Below are positions 1 to 12,924 of a DNA stretch of 64,000 nt, in pieces (the first letter of the stretch is position 1; each line of letters begins with the position of its first letter). The notes under the pieces were generated by a model that was given only the letters and a program-made list of their open reading frames with translations, was not told the origin of the DNA and made no database searches. The position numbers and the translations under genes were made by a program. The stretch covers positions 19,649,124 to 19,713,123 of the forward strand of contig CM036242.1 in assembly GCA_020698575.1 (NCBI GenBank). Reading direction: 5' to 3'. The DNA comes from Bostrychus sinensis (taxonomy: Eukaryota > Chordata > Actinopteri > Gobiiformes > Eleotridae).

Positions 1-487
1 TACCTGAATTATTCCTGGTGTTGCAGCATTAACTATAAGTAGCTGAAACAGTGCCAATAAATCTATGAGTGAGGAATGAGGGTGCTGGAGGGAAATTGGA
101 TTTTGTCAAGCGTGTCGTGAAGTAGTTAATCTTGAATATCTGTCGCATATTAAGAGCACCTTCATAAGGTCTAACAGACACTACTTCCTGCTGGAGGTCT
201 AAAGTGTGTTGCAGTGAGGGAGGGACCAGGGACAAGTTAGCCTGCTCTTTGCACTTCAGTGGCTTTTGTGCAAAGACAGACATTTATCAAGAGAATAGAC
301 AATTTATTAAAAAAAAAAAATGCAGCATACAAATGCCATGTTAGAAAATGAATGGTCTCCTCACACAAAACACAGCACCAGTAGTGCAGTGTATTCCAAT
401 ATCAAGTGAATGTGCAAGGACTATTACAGTGGATACTGCATTGCAAGTGAACTTCTGAAGTAGTTCTAACTCAAATCATATCCATCT

Positions 488-785
488 CAGGGACACGGTG
501 GCAGAGCAGTGCTTTCCCAGCAAGGAGGTCCTGAGATCGGCTGCCATTCAAACTCTCTGGATGGTTTGCATTTCCTCCCCATATTTCCGTGGGTTGTCTC
601 CTGATACTCTGGTCTCCTTCCACTATCCACAGACATACATGTGTAGGTGAATTGGTGTCTATAAATTGCTTATAGTGAACTGAATGTTAGAGTGAATGGT
701 TGTCAGTGCATGTCTCCACCTAAGGCCCATAGTTAGTGGTATTTGTGCTCCAGTAACCGTGGCCCCTAACGGGAATAAGATGATG
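488..785 (+). repeat. Dispersed teleost tRNA-like repeat, degenerate copy
   Basis: Recognised by its ordered landmarks: ggacacggtggcagagcagt (head), aaggtcctgagatcggctgc, gtttgcatttcctccccata, gtgggttgtctcctgatact, a cacagacatacatg block and aattggtgtctataaattgc. This matches a very common teleost dispersed repeat whose head looks like a tRNA/SINE with A- and B-box-like sequence. Two more copies are in this window (24789-24988 and 55241-55520). No clear target duplication was found. Confidence 0.65.
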
Positions 786-1254
786 AATGACACAAATTAA
801 TATAGCCTAAAATTTCTCCACATTCTCACTTTCTTACATGTGAAGTTTATCTTATTCCTCTTAATGAAAGATGTTATCACTGCATCTGGAAGCATTCCTG
901 TCTAAACCACCATCAGCAACAGGCTAAATAAAATGTGCCAAAAAAGGCTTTACTCTGGCTGCCGTGTAAAAACCACCCCACATGTGCTACACTGAAGAGA
1001 TCTGAGAGGTTGTGTTTAATGTGGTTTTCTGAAGGGGAGGGTGTGCGGTAAAGAAGTGGTGCAGTTGGCTTTAAAGGAGACACATGTGAAACTAATGCTG
1101 ATATACAAACATGAATGCTAGGTCTAATCTTTGATATTAACTGAAGCTTTAATTAAGTGAAGCTTGCCTGGAGCATGATAATGTTGCTGGTTAGTGGATA
1201 TTAAGTTAGAATACTGTTAAGTACCTAAAGAGTTTATGTTATTATATCTACCAA

Positions 1255-1545
1255 GGAAGTAGTTTTCCCCAGTGTTTCTTATTGGTTTGTTGGTCAGTTT
1301 GCTGGTCTGTGGGTGAGGTTACTCCAAAAGTAGTTCAGGATTTTGAATACCAGTCATTTTTAAAGGGTTCTGTTGTGATAGAAGGACAAAGATACTAACT
1401 CCAGACACATAGGATCAGTAAAGGGACAATTCATTTTAGTTGTTTGTTCACCATTGTGACATATACGAGATTTGTGGCTTAATGGATAAAGCATTTACCC
1501 CTGAACTAGAAGATCTCCAGTTGAAGTCCAGACCTTCAAGTTAAA
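1255..1545 (+). repeat. Composite dispersed repeat with tRNA-like segment, copy 1
   Basis: Contains ttggtcagtttgctggtctg and ctccaaaagtagttcaggat, then, after about 100 bp, catttgtgacatatacgagatttgtggc-type sequence leading into a tRNA-like segment (ttgtggcttaatggataaag, acccctgaactagaagatct, ccagttgaagtccagacc). The same order of blocks occurs at 38850-39160 and, reversed, at 7722-8165 and 53588-53890, which is the main evidence for a family. It is old and diverged. Confidence 0.5.
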
Positions 1546-4500
1546 TTTGTTTATTTTCTTTTTACATCTGGGTTTTCTGTGGTTTATCTGCCAGTTTTCC
1601 CAACAGTTTACTTTAAAATACAACTTTATTTAAAACTATTTCAAACTATTTTTAGAGGATGTGCAATCCCAGCTACACACCAGAGCAGCTGTGTTCAGGA
1701 AACATTTCAGTGAAATTTGATTAATGTTTGGGTTGTGCACACTGAGAACAACTCCGCAGACAGACGCTCTCCTTCAGAGATGAAGCCAGAAATCCTACTG
1801 TCTAATCTGGTTGGGAGATGCAAAACCCACAACGGCTCGGTCCACACCAGAGGCCCTCAATGAAATGTAACCGGATTTGCCGTCACTTTTCCGAAACATA
1901 AAAGTATCTGATTGACAGTAACTGCATTATGTCAACACAAAAGCTATCGTAATTTTGCCTAAATAAATTGCCTGTGGGGAGTCTTTGCTGCCAATATGTT
2001 CCTTGTAGAAATTTTTGAGTTATCTCCAGGTGACTGCACAGTGCACACATAGCATTCATTGTATGTTTGCAGACAAAGATAAGGTGTTTGAGCTATCAGC
2101 ACAGACACTTCAAGGAGGTGCTGCTAACTGAGTTTATATTAACATTTTCCACCCAGCGCCATAAAGCATGCCATGTGGTGGAAAGATAAAAAGTGTCCCA
2201 TATTTAATCTGTGCTCAGAGTTATTGCATGTTTTTGTAACACTAAAAACAAAAGTGCAGTGGCAGCAAAAATCTTTCTGAAAAGGGCTAATGCAATTGAG
2301 CTGCTAAGCACACAGTTGTGTTAGGTTATCAGTGGTTAAAATCCCTTGTGGCATGAGACATAAATCACATACGTCAGTCTTGTGTTGTTTTTTATTCTAC
2401 TGATGCATGAGTTTTCCTCCAGTCTCAGGGAGACTTCAGCCCTGACTAGCTCCAAATGCATCCAGTCCTCAGTGGACCAATCTGACATCAGTGTCTGTTT
2501 TAGGCTTTACTATTAGGGGGGAATATGAAAAGTGGTGTTGCTTATTTAGTGGAAAGATACTGTCTGTACTTTCTATGACTGATATGGTGTTTTATGATTG
2601 CCAATGTCTTTTTAAAAATATATTGACCTTTTTACAATTTTTTTTAACTTTTCTTAACAATGTATCTGTTATTATGTGCACTGTAATGCAATTAAAACAT
2701 AATAGTTCTGCCTATCCATTAAGTTGGAATAAGGTTTCAAAATATAGTGCAAATATATTATCGCAATATCATCAAATGGTAAAGACCTGATTTAGTGTTG
2801 ATTCCTCAATGTGTCGTTAGCCTTGTTTTAGTCTTGGTTTAGCCTTTGTTGAGCTTTGAGTTTGACCCAGTAAATACTGATGACGTATTTCTGCTTGAAT
2901 TGAATATTGTCAGTCATATTGTTATAAATATCTAACATAGCGATATTATTGCATATTGCATGTGTTTCCAATATCATGCAGCATACTTTTACTCTAGTAA
3001 TGTCTAGCTTCACCAATTTGCAGCCCAGTTCAGTTGTAAGAAGCTTGAAACAGGTTCTCTGTTGTGAAATCTTGTAGCAGGTGCTGCTGTAGATGAGCAC
3101 TTTACTAATGCTCTCCTCCTCTTCCCACTCATTTGAAGTCAGTTTCTGTCTGAGCGCCACACTGCATCTCAAGAAGCCTCAGCCTCTCTACTGCGATCTG
3201 CCAGTGCTTTGGCAGGTGTACGACATGGCCGACCTGGGATCTGGGCTCAGATGAAAGTAATTGAGTGAGTGCGTGCCATCCCTCTGAATGCAGCAGAACT
3301 GTGTGACCAAAGTAAGCCCATGAGGTGGTATATTACTCTTTAGCTAAACCCGAAATATTGTGGGTCCACAGTCTTGAGCTGAGGGGACTTAACTTTCCTG
3401 ACATGTGTGGTTGGCTGTGGTCCCGACACACCCTGGCATGCCACAGGCAGATGGTGTGTCCCAAGGCAGTGGCAGAGCACCCCTCTCCTCACAAACCACA
3501 CGCTCCTCCTGCTGTCAAGTGTCATTAGTGTGCTGAGACAGGAAGGGTACTTTGGACCAATTTGGAAATAGTAAGCACCCCCTCCACCAAACATGAAGCA
3601 GACTGTGAGGGCAGGGCTGCCCCTGAACTCAAGTGCACAGCAAAGCTCAAGTGAATAAGGCGGTTTACGCAGACTGTAGATGTATTAACACAGTGGTAAA
3701 AGTTCACTGTTCCATGGCTTGAAAAGCTCCAAGGAAAAAATAATGCAATCAATCAAATAAAAGCTGTCATGTATTAGTCAGCAGACCTACCTTGTGAAAT
3801 CTGAGCAGTGCCTTCATAGAGAAAGTGAAACAATGATTAGCTGCCATGAGTAAATGAACAGTATTTTGTTTCCTGAAAACCTGTTTGTTATAACTGGTGT
3901 GTCATAAGAAACATGGTCTATCCACATGTACTTTTTCCATATCGTTACTCTTGCTGTCTTTGTTTTTCAGCTCAGTTTGTGTATTGTTAAAAAAACAACC
4001 GATGATACAAAGTAAAGGTTTTACTTCCATATAGTAGTATAAGTTAAGAATAACAATACTTTTCCAGAGCAGGGCTTTTGTTAAGTGCGTTACCAAAATT
4101 TTCTATCCCTTGACTTTTTCAGGGTATAGGAATCAATAAAAAGCTTCACGTTTTCCATCATGCTCCTTTTTTGCTCTGTTTAAAACGAAAAAGTACCAGC
4201 CTGTTCACACAGCAAAACCAATACCATGGAAATATAAATAAGAAGGTGTCTTGCTGTAAAGCATAATTTTACATATGGGCTTTTCACCAAGCCCAAAAAC
4301 ATGTATATATATATTTTTTTTAACATGGGGAGACTGCTTATTTCAAAGTAATCTCTGTTAAGTTGATGTAAAACTCACAGTTATAGGATGCCAAATAGAA
4401 CTGTCATTCTTACTCACTAAAATGTAGCAGATTAAGGTTTTTGTTTCTTGGTGTTCACTTTTTGCAAGGTATGTTTGGATTAGGCCAAGTTTACTGATGA

Positions 4501-5328
4501 TGGAGCTCACAGGTGACACGGTGATTCATAGTGTCACAAAGAAGTTTCTTGGCGGAATTAAACCTTTCAGTTTAAATGCAACATGTATGATTTGTGTTGT
4601 GTCTTAGGAACAAGCCAGGACAATGTTTGTACTGGATTTTGGCTGCTGCTTGAATTCATAGAAGCAAAACATTCAGAGCCCATAATTACACTGTAGCAAA
4701 AAGTAGATATTTTCTCCAAAACAGATGGAGAGGGAACATTCACGGGTTTAGCACACAGTAGCTCATGTCTGTGGTTCAAACGCATTTATGCTGCTTAAAC
4801 TAGCATGCTAACATTGTCTAATCCATACATAGTACCTGGCAGCAATTGTGTTTCTAAGCTCCTTACAAATCATTCCATGTGAACTTTCCCATTTTAGTGC
4901 ATACCTTTCTTGCTCACTACCACAGAACTATAAGTAGCTTTTTTGTCAGCGCCTCAAGAGAAATCTCTCATTTGTCTGCTCCTTGGGGCTCAGCAGGTGT
5001 GTGTGTGTGGCTCTGGCTCACTCACGGGTGGCCTTCATATGGAGTGTAATTGTGGGCAGTGTGCTCTCTCTGGACAGAGGTTGGTACAGCTGCGGCACAA
5101 AGTGGACATGAGTGTCGGCCTCCAATGTGCCTCGCCCTGCCAGATTTACTCAATGAGTGATGAGCGTGTTTATAATGGCAGCAAATCTTTTCCTGTTATA
5201 CATGAGTCACTGGGTGTAGTGCCAGTCATGTGCATGATTACTTCAGTGTTGCATAAGTGTTTGTGCAATGTTTTTACTAAAGACTCTTTTTTAAGTTTTT
5301 GTTTTTAAGTTATAGACAGTCTGTAGAC

Positions 5329-5801
5329 CAGGGATTTCCAAAGTTTTATCCTTGGGGGCCACATACTGAAAAATCTATGTGCAGGAGGGCCACTCAGTCG
5401 AGGCGCCATATTTTGCATCACCACAAAACAAGATATCACTTTCCTTCAGGGATCTTTGCAGTGAATCATTCTTATGGATATTTTTATTGATTTGTTTTAC
5501 TCTTGACCTCCTTCGACAACCCCACATTTATCCGAGCTGGGCACCAGCACGTAGTATGGCTTTTTTTTTTTTGGAGGGGGGGGGGGGGGGCACCACCAAC
5601 CGCTAATTTCGTTTTTGTTTTTTTGTTTTTCTTAATGCCAGGTACATACACACAAATCAAGTTTTTTACCTGTGCTTCAACCTTGCAGTGAACAGTGCTA
5701 CCTGTGGCAATTTGGGCCAATTGTGAATGAAGCCCGAGGGCCAATAAAAAATCTGTCTGCCGGCCGCATCTGGCCCCCGGGCCATAGTTTGGACACCCCT
5801 G
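5329..5801. mobile_element. Non-autonomous hAT-type MITE
   Basis: The left end reads cagggatttccaaagttttat and the right end, reverse-complemented, cagggg tgtccaaactatgg followed by a GGCCCGGGGGCC-like block; the left has a matching ttgggggccacat block. Flanks are ctgtagac (5321-5328) and cggtagac (5802-5809), an 8-bp target duplication with one mismatch, as expected for hAT. No transposase is encoded. It contains a T-run followed by 15 G (5576-5590). Open frames across it are by-products of this low-complexity sequence. Confidence 0.82.
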
Positions 5802-6087
5802 CGGTAGACTGTCCATTTGAATGAAAGGAGCTCATGTGACACCCCTTCATTACATACAAAGGGTAACAGGACAGAAGGAATTTATTCTTTTTAAAGAATA
5901 GATTATTTTATTATTTTGCACTCCTTTATTTTTTCCTATTTATTCTTCAAAATATTTATTTATTGATTAAATTTTTACACTAGACCTTGTCTAAATTAAG
6001 AGATTTATTATTATTTAATTTCTTATATTTATTTTATTTTTTATCTTTATTATATTACTGTCTATATATGTGCATGTGTCATTTAGT

Positions 6088-6140
6088 GGGCCACAAACGA
6101 AATCTTGTTTAGGGCCACCATAAGCCTAGAGCCGGCCCTG
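6088..6140. mobile_element. hAT-type terminal fragment
   Basis: Ends in agggccaccataagcctaga then gccggccctg, which reverse-complemented is the cagggccggctctaggctta terminus seen in many fish hAT elements. A preceding gtgggccacaaacgaaatct block is typical subterminal sequence. I did not find the matching left end or a target duplication, so it is either truncated or its other end has decayed. The AT-rich sequence 5820-6087 may belong to it. Confidence 0.5.
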
Positions 6141-7106
6141 CCCTCAAGGTTTGAGATGCTGTATTTCTGGGTATTGGGATGTCCAGCTAATTGCCATCTA
6201 CTGCACAAAATGCTCAGCAAAAGAACAAGTCTGCAATTAGAAACGGCTCAGTGCCAGCACAGCTAAATCTGTCAGATCGTTTCTCCTAAGAAAGTTGAGT
6301 TGTTGTGGTCCTCTCTACTTTTTGAATGTTAGCCTGTCACTAGGTTATTGTGTAATAAACAAGTCTAAATCTGAAGTGTTGTGATGTTGTGCAGAGTATG
6401 TTTACATCTAGCTTGAGAAATTCAAATTGCCTTAACCTGGTGCAATAATTACCATTTTTGCTCTCCAACTGGGAAGGAGTAATTTAAATTTCTCTTAATC
6501 GCACTAACCTGAATAATGTGGTTTATGGTCAGATTATTTTTGCATACTATACAACTTACCACAGTTAAGGTCAGAAAGGTCCAGTGTTTAGAGCATTGTT
6601 AGACCAGCAACAAGGTATCTTCTTGGTAAGTCTGCCGATGACTAATTTTTTATTTTTATTTTTTTATTTTTTTGTGTTCTTTTGGTCTTTCAAGTCAAAA
6701 TTTACAAACATACATTTAATGCCATAGTTTATGGTATGTTGTGTTTCATCTTCATCAAGATGAGCATATCCAGACAACACTGACCTGAGAGGAGCAACAG
6801 TTTGATTCTCTCTAATGAATATGAGGTTGGATAAAGTAAGCAATTCTGTTGAGAGCTAATTCCAGCTATGAGCATAGTCTGAGTCTCTGCACATACTGAC
6901 ACTGAGGTGGCATGTTACCTGTATGATCGCCTTTTATCTCTGCCCTGCCTCAGTGCAAATCCCCTGGCCCTGTGTGTCATGCAGGGGGCCACTGGAACTC
7001 TGCTGACAACATCCATGTTTCAGTGCTCAGCAGAGCGACAAAATGATTTCCCCCCCTTTGCTGTTTGTGACTGCATCTCACCTTTCCTTTCATTTTTCCC
7101 CTACAG

Positions 7107-7239
7107 CTTATTATTCTGGAAGACTATGCGGATCCTTTCGACGCTGAGCAGGCCGGGGGCATTCAATCCACGATGGAGAAAGTGACAACTGAGAATGATG
7201 GTTACATGGAGCCATATGAGGCCCAGAAGATGATGGCAG
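7107..7239 (+). CDS. shf: SHF adaptor, internal coding exon (YADP / YMEP segment)
   Basis: First visible coding exon of an Shb-family SH2 adaptor. A pyrimidine-rich tract ending CTACAG precedes position 7107 and a GTAGG donor follows 7239. Read from its first base it encodes 44 codons beginning LIILEDYADPFDAEQ and containing ENDGYMEPYEAQKMMA, then one leftover base (phase 1). The ILEDYADPFD and ENDGYMEPYEAQKMMA blocks are what I know from vertebrate SHF; SHB has a related but different version. In this family, YxxP tyrosines (here YADP and YMEP) are phosphorylated docking sites for SH2 proteins such as Crk, downstream of receptor tyrosine kinases such as PDGFR; that role is family knowledge, not shown here. 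The leftover G joins the AG at 47329 to give Glu. The 5' coding exon was not found in 1-7106 and presumably lies upstream of the window. Confidence 0.9.
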
Positions 7240-7721
7240 GTAGGATTGCAATCTGTAAACTTTTGGCATTCTTCGTTTTTTTGTGGAGGCTCTATCACAT
7301 CTGCCTTCAAAATCACAAGTTAAAATAAAATAGCTGTTATTAATATGGAGTTTCATTTGGCCATATGTTTCTGAGCTGTCATTTATTGAAAACAACTTGG
7401 ACGGCTTCCTGCTGCTTTACATGACAGGTGCAGCTGAGCAGAAATGACCTTGGTGTCATGGAGGATGTCAAAACATTTTCTGAAAATGGATTTTCCTTTC
7501 CCATGATAATTAGAGAAGGCTTGAAGACCCACTTCAGACAAGTCTTTGTTCTACTGAACTTAATGAAGGCAGCTACTTGTGAGACATTTTTCATGGGGAC
7601 AACAGTAGCTGTGTACAAATGTGCTGAACCACATTACGCACAGAGCTTTGTGACTGCATATTTACAGCAATGACAAAGAACAGAAAATGTGCAGGGAAAG
7701 AAATGATAAAATCATAAAACT

Positions 7722-8165
7722 GAGAGCCGACCTCTGCCAAGGCACTGGCCTTATCTTGCAATGATAATGATAAAGTTAGTGCCTAGGCCTGGTTTTGAAA
7801 CAAATATTCCATCTCTGTGGTAAATTATCTTTTCATTGAGCCAAAGCCATTACACGTCTCACAATGATAAAAAAAATCCATCAAACCAATAATTTGTTCT
7901 TTTACTAGCTCTGAAGTGGCTGAAGTTGGTATTTTAGTCCTATCTTGCAATGATATATTCCTTTTAAAAATACCGGATCCAGTCAATGATATGAAGCCAC
8001 ACCAAAAAATAAAAAAATTAAAAAAAATAAAAAATTCCCCCTTGGCTCATTACTGACCTTTCTTGAAAAGTCATCACCACGTCTTTCTAAACGACTAGCA
8101 AACTAACCAACCAAACAAACAACAAACTGAAAAGCACATGCGAGACATAATCGCCTTGGTGGAGG
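7722..8165 (-). repeat. Composite dispersed repeat with tRNA-like segment, copy 2 (reverse)
   Basis: On the minus strand the order is: a ggtcagtaatgagccaag block, ggtgtggcttcatatcattg, ctggatccggta, gaacaaattattggtttgat, a (t)n atcattgtgagac block, a tRNA-like ggctttggctcaatgaaaag segment, and the tail ccagtgccttggcagaggtc. The same order is seen in the copies at 38850-39160 and 53588-53890. Long A-rich runs at 8000-8035 and 8170-8195 lie in and beside it. Confidence 0.5.
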
Positions 8166-9233
8166 TAAAAAACAAAACAAAACAAAAAAACAAAACAAGG
8201 AATGTTCTCAATGTCGCAATCTCAAATGGATATTCCAGGGGAAAAAATGAATAGGTCAGTGATATTACAGACTCAAAACTCTGACATTGCAATATTTACA
8301 ATGTCACCTTTCTCCTAGGTTCACACACGAACACATGTTGGCATTGCTCACATAGTCAGGCCATTAAAGTCTTTGTCCCTTCTCGTCAATTTATTTTAAT
8401 GGCTCTCCAGACAATCTCCTGTTGTCATTTGTCTTACATGTTTGACCTCTAGCCCAGTCACTACCTCTGCTCTGATAGAAAACCTGATTTATTGCTTCTT
8501 TCAGGTAGAGGAGGCAGTGAAAAAAGGCTGCAGTGTTTGTGCTTGTATCTCTAACTTGAGTTTGTCTGTGAGTTTAAGACCTAACAAGACACAGTGTTAT
8601 GTTTTTGTTAAACTGACGAGCTCAAGTCCTGGGCAGGGTTTTGTTTTCTCTGAAGTGGAGAAGCTTTCTATTTTCGGGGATCACTTGTAGTTGTTGCTGG
8701 AATTGAAATCCGAGGTCTGTTTTTCAGTCTCCTCGCTTATATCTCATATTTATTTATTTTTTAATAACATTGGCTCAGTATGAACAGTAATGCTTTATGG
8801 TTACTGGTGCCCATGTTTTGCACACAATAACACTTCAAAATAATGCCATACCCAGCGTTATTTCAATGAGGTGTTCTAAAAGTTTTAAGCTGTACAATGA
8901 TAATAGTATGTGGCTGTATAGTAGTTAGGGTGTCTCTCATTCTAACAGAAACGGTCATCTTAATTGCACAGAGGCAGAAACCATTTATTTGCAGTCATAA
9001 CCCTTGCATCTGTGTCTTGTTGCAGCTGTGATAACCTGAACAACTTCAGGTGCTCTTCAGTTTGCACACTGTTGCCTTGAGATGGTTGCTCTAACAGCAT
9101 TCTCCTCTCTCTGAGCATTTGACTTTGCAGATGGGCACAGATAAAGCCCCTCATGCTTCAAGAAGCGACAGAAGCGAATTCTAAATGTGGTGGCCAATGC
9201 ATTTGTATCAACTAATTTATATTCTAAATGTTA

Positions 9234-9735
9234 CAGGTGTAATGATACAGTAACTATATCGATGTATAGATTTTTTTTTTCTTCCTAGAATACAACTATA
9301 TTGATACGCATTACCTTGCATCAAATTGTATTTGATGCATATTTAATTGTCTTCTTGGATGTGTGTATCGATATACATGGCATATCGATTGATAATATCT
9401 GAAATATTGATATTAGAAAGGTTGATGTTAAAATAAAACCAGATACGTGTTTTTGAATGTAATGATGGTGTTTTTAATGAAATAAAATTTTGTCTCCAAC
9501 TTTTCATCACTCTCTGTCTGCTGGACATAATCAGCCCCAGCTGCGATGCTACATTTGAGAGTAAATGTTTATGATTTTTGACAAAAAGTTGCTGTATTAA
9601 TTATTGATATATGAAGGTGTTGAATTATATTGAATTGTATCATTCCATATTAGCCAATATCTTTCTTGAACTGTATCAAAACATTTAAAATCAATACGTA
9701 TTGTATCATTGCAAAAACGTATCGTTACACTCGTG
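9234..9735. mobile_element. Probable hAT-like MITE (ACGATAC-type ends)
   Basis: The left end caggtgtaatgatacagtaa and the right end, reverse-complemented, cacgagtgtaacgatacg, share the core gtgtaaYgatac, the terminal signature of a large fish hAT MITE group. The interior is rich in tatcgat / gtatcat motifs read in both orientations, typical of these elements. I could not find a matching 8-bp target duplication, so the exact ends are uncertain by a few bases. Confidence 0.5.
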
Positions 9736-10984
9736 TCACTAAATTAATATAACACACTGCACTGGCAACTTTTTGTAGTTGTATTGAGCTGTAGTGGTCT
9801 ACAGATGAGCTGTTATTGTATGTTGAGTGTTGCTAAAAATGTCATTTTCATTCTGAATAAAATGATACTTCCTTGATTACACAGATTCACTCCTTAAACA
9901 CACCAATACATAGCTGCACAGTGGGAGGTATGGCATGTAAAGCCCAGGGCTAAAAGTGCCAGATCCGTTTATGTAAGAGAATGTGCGCCAGTGTCCTCTC
10001 AGTGTAGTACTACTGCAGTGTCTATGGGCTCATGTGTCAGTGCTCTGTGCTCCATGTCTGCTCTCCCAGGAGCCAGCATCAGCGAAAGCCCAAGTGCTGA
10101 TTTATGGGCCTGCTGGAGGGGTCGTGTCATAACTTCCTTAACCTGAACCCTCACCCTTTCTCACCCACCACCTGCAGTTATGTGGAGACATGTGCACAGC
10201 CACTCTGTCTTTACATTTCCTGTGTGCCATAGATGTTTGTCATGTCTACACGCATCGTCTCTTGCACATGCTAAATTTGTATTTGCTGTGGCAGACACTT
10301 AGTCTATGTTCTACCATGTTACATGGATAGTGTCTATGATCTCTGTATATCAACAGGATCCAACATTTTCCATGTGTAATGTTGTATATTTTTGTCTAAT
10401 GCAACGCACATAACTCATATATATTTATGGGAAAAGAACATATTTTGTAGCTTTGAGTTCTGTTCTGCCAAGGGACCCTCTTCTCTATCCAGATACAGAC
10501 ATATCAAAGTTCAGTATAATAACCAAGCACTTCAAATCTCAAAATGTTTCAGACCATGTTGGGCTTATGGCATTGAGGCCGAGACAACAAGGCCCTGACA
10601 CGTCTTTTTTATTTGCTTTGGAGACCATCCAAATGTTTGGTTCTAGAAGTGATCACGATGGTTTTGACGAAAGACAAGCATCATCACTAATGGTCACAAA
10701 TAAGTCAGTGTGTCTATTTGGTTAGGCATTTAGAAAATTGGCCATAAAGTGATAGCTTGTATATTTCCCTCATCTAAACAGTATAGGATGATGTTTGCAC
10801 TCATTTTGTTGCACCATCACACTATTAATTGTTTTGGTCATTATGAAATGTACCACTAGGATCGAGATTGTAAATAGAAATCAGAACTAAATCTTACATA
10901 TAAATTACTTTATTTTAGAGATATTTAAATTCAATGTAAATAGATCATTTATGTATTATTAATTATCAGCAGCAGGCCTAAATT

Positions 10985-12545
10985 TTATTTCATTTCATTT
11001 ATTTTGAGACATGTGCATTGTCCATATTCTTGAACAAATGAAATGTCACCATTCTGACTTGATTTCACCCATCACCATAGATAACAAAAACAATGTCCAA
11101 AAAGGACACATGTCCAAGAGGGAGCAGGAAGAAGTATGAACTTATCTGAAACTACCCCTTGATTACAGCTCATGTTCACACAGTAAACAAGACCTTTGCC
11201 TGAATCATATAAACAACAGACAACTCAGACTCCTCCAGTTAAAAATCTATTGGATTTACTGGTTAATACTGAGTGCTACAGCCCTGGGCAGAATTTTACA
11301 CCACATATTGAAACACTAAAATTCTTCATACTTGCACGTACACTCTTCAATTTAAAATTTAGGTTTCCTCTAAGATTGTATGCTCCTTCTCTGTCTGAGA
11401 ATAATTTTTGAAGATTAAGTGGAAGTTGATTATTTCTTGCCTTGTATAATATTTGGGCTGTCCTAAAATTAATCAAATCGGCCAATTTTAATACTCGAGT
11501 CTTTGAAAACAGAACGTTTGTATGCTCTCCATATCCTCTCTTATTTACAATTCTTATGGCTTTTTTCTGTAAAATAGTTATTGGCTGCAAGTTTGTTTTG
11601 TAAGTATTACGCCACACCTCAACAGAGTAGCATAAATAGAGCAAAACAAATGGACAATGTAATATGAAAAGGCCTTCTAATTTAGCACATACCTTGTTTT
11701 GCCCAGGACTGACACACTTTTTGCCAGCTTTGCTCGAATATGATTTGAGGTTTCCAGCAGATTTTGCTATCCAAGATTACACCTAAACATTTGATTTTAT
11801 CAACTCTTTTTATTTCTGCATGATCTATACTTGTATTTTTCTACATTGTCCAAATACCATGAATTTTGTTTTAAGTTTAGTGATAATTTATTTATGTTTC
11901 ACCATTTCTTTATTTTGTTCATTTTAAGCATGACCAGCTCCATAACCTGCTGTAATTCCTCCGCTGAGGCAAATATATTTGTGTCATCTGCAAATGATAC
12001 AACTTCATATCTTTTGAAACGGCACAAATATCATTAATATACAGTATAAACAATTTTGGCCCCAATATTGAGCCTTGCGGCACGCCACAAGTGATACCCA
12101 TCAATTCCGATTTGAATTAATTTACCTTAACAAACTGTTGGTGGTTTTCCATATAACTTTTTAGCCAGGACGATGGTGTCAAACGCTTTACTCAAGAAAT
12201 ACACCCACTGAATATTTTCTTTTGTCCAAGCACTGTGCTAATTTCTTTACTAAATCTAATAATGTCAAGGATGTAAATCTTCCAATCCAAAAAACATACT
12301 ATTTGTTAATAAAACATGTTTATCTATGAAACTATCGAGTCTTATAATAAATAATTTTTCTAAATTTTTGAAAAACTGAGAAAGTATGGAGACTGGCCTA
12401 TAAAACAATGTTTTACTAACTTTAACTCAGCTTTATATAATGGTACCACTTTAACATTTTTCATTTCATGAGGGAATATTCCACTTCAAAAGGATAAATT
12501 AAAAATAAAGCTTAATGGTTTTACAATAACTTCAGTGAGTTATGA
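10985..12545 (-). pseudogene. Non-LTR retrotransposon (Jockey/CR1/L2-like) reverse-transcriptase fragment
   Basis: On the minus strand this is the 3' part of a LINE. Around 12350-12470 a frame reads IFPHEMKNVKVVPLY and, after a disruption, RPVSI-like residues. At 11990-12090 comes the RT block ITCGVPQGSILGPKLFILYI with ND next, then FADDT-like sequence in another frame. At 11276-11644 comes the C-terminal part (ILQKKAIRIVNKRGYGEHTN .. FRTAQILYKARNNQLPLNL .. EGAYNLRGNLNFKLKS .. SICGVKFCPGL). A 3' UTR-like stretch with gagcaggaagaagtatgaac follows and the copy ends at an ATTTC-rich tail near 10985-11005. Frameshifts and the missing 5' half show it is dead on arrival. The clade is judged by motif only. 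Confidence 0.8.
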
Positions 12546-12619
12546 GTATTAATAAGAGTCAACAAAAACAGTTTTGGCTGTATCTACCACGTTGGTTCCC
12601 GTTTGAATCTGTTGGAACT

Positions 12620-12840
12620 TGTTAATCTGACAGGTACAAGGGGCCGGGCCAGGTCTCCGGGGCAGTGTGCGTCAAACCATTTCTCAATGAACTCCCTGAC
12701 ACACTCCTCACTCCCTCAGTACGTAAACATGTGAGAGATTTCCCACAGCGCATCAGAGGTCTGTTGTGCAAACACTTTGATCGTACTTTTTGTAATGTAC
12801 GCGCCTGTCCTGTCCATTTACAAATTACCAAGTGTTAAGT
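12620..12840. other. Unrecognised ORF-bearing segment between LINE and Tc1-like element
   Basis: Short open frames exist on both strands. The minus frame gives ECVREFIEKWFDAHCPGDLA-like sequence; the plus frame gives VRKHVRDFPQRIRGLLCKHF-like sequence. Both look more protein-like than the surrounding DNA. It is more GC-rich than its neighbours. I do not recognise a family; it may be a fragment of another transposon's protein. No splice signals or start context support a gene. Confidence 0.25.
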
Positions 12841-12924
12841 TGAAATGGTTCATGGTGAGTCAGCAGAGAATATAGGGCACAACAACTCTGTGGTTGGACA
12901 TGTTAAAGTGTATTATACTATGTA

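Larger units (their letters stand above)
1..7106 (+). other. SHF intron (3' part), upstream of first visible exon
   Basis: Non-coding by my reading. I searched it for the basic segment that precedes ILEDYADPFD in SHF and did not see it, so this is taken as intron (at least 7.1 kb). It holds a dispersed repeat at about 488-785, a composite tRNA-like repeat at about 1255-1545, a hAT MITE at 5329-5801 and a hAT end at about 6088-6140. The rest (785-1250, 1550-5320, 6140-7080) is AT-rich single-copy-looking sequence in which I recognise nothing. A short stretch near 3195-3260 resembles the tail of the composite repeat but is too decayed to call. Confidence 0.7.

Noticed and set aside
6588..6650. 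Another tRNA-like repeat head (ggtccagtgtttagagcattg)
   Set aside because: Too short and diverged to link with the other copies.
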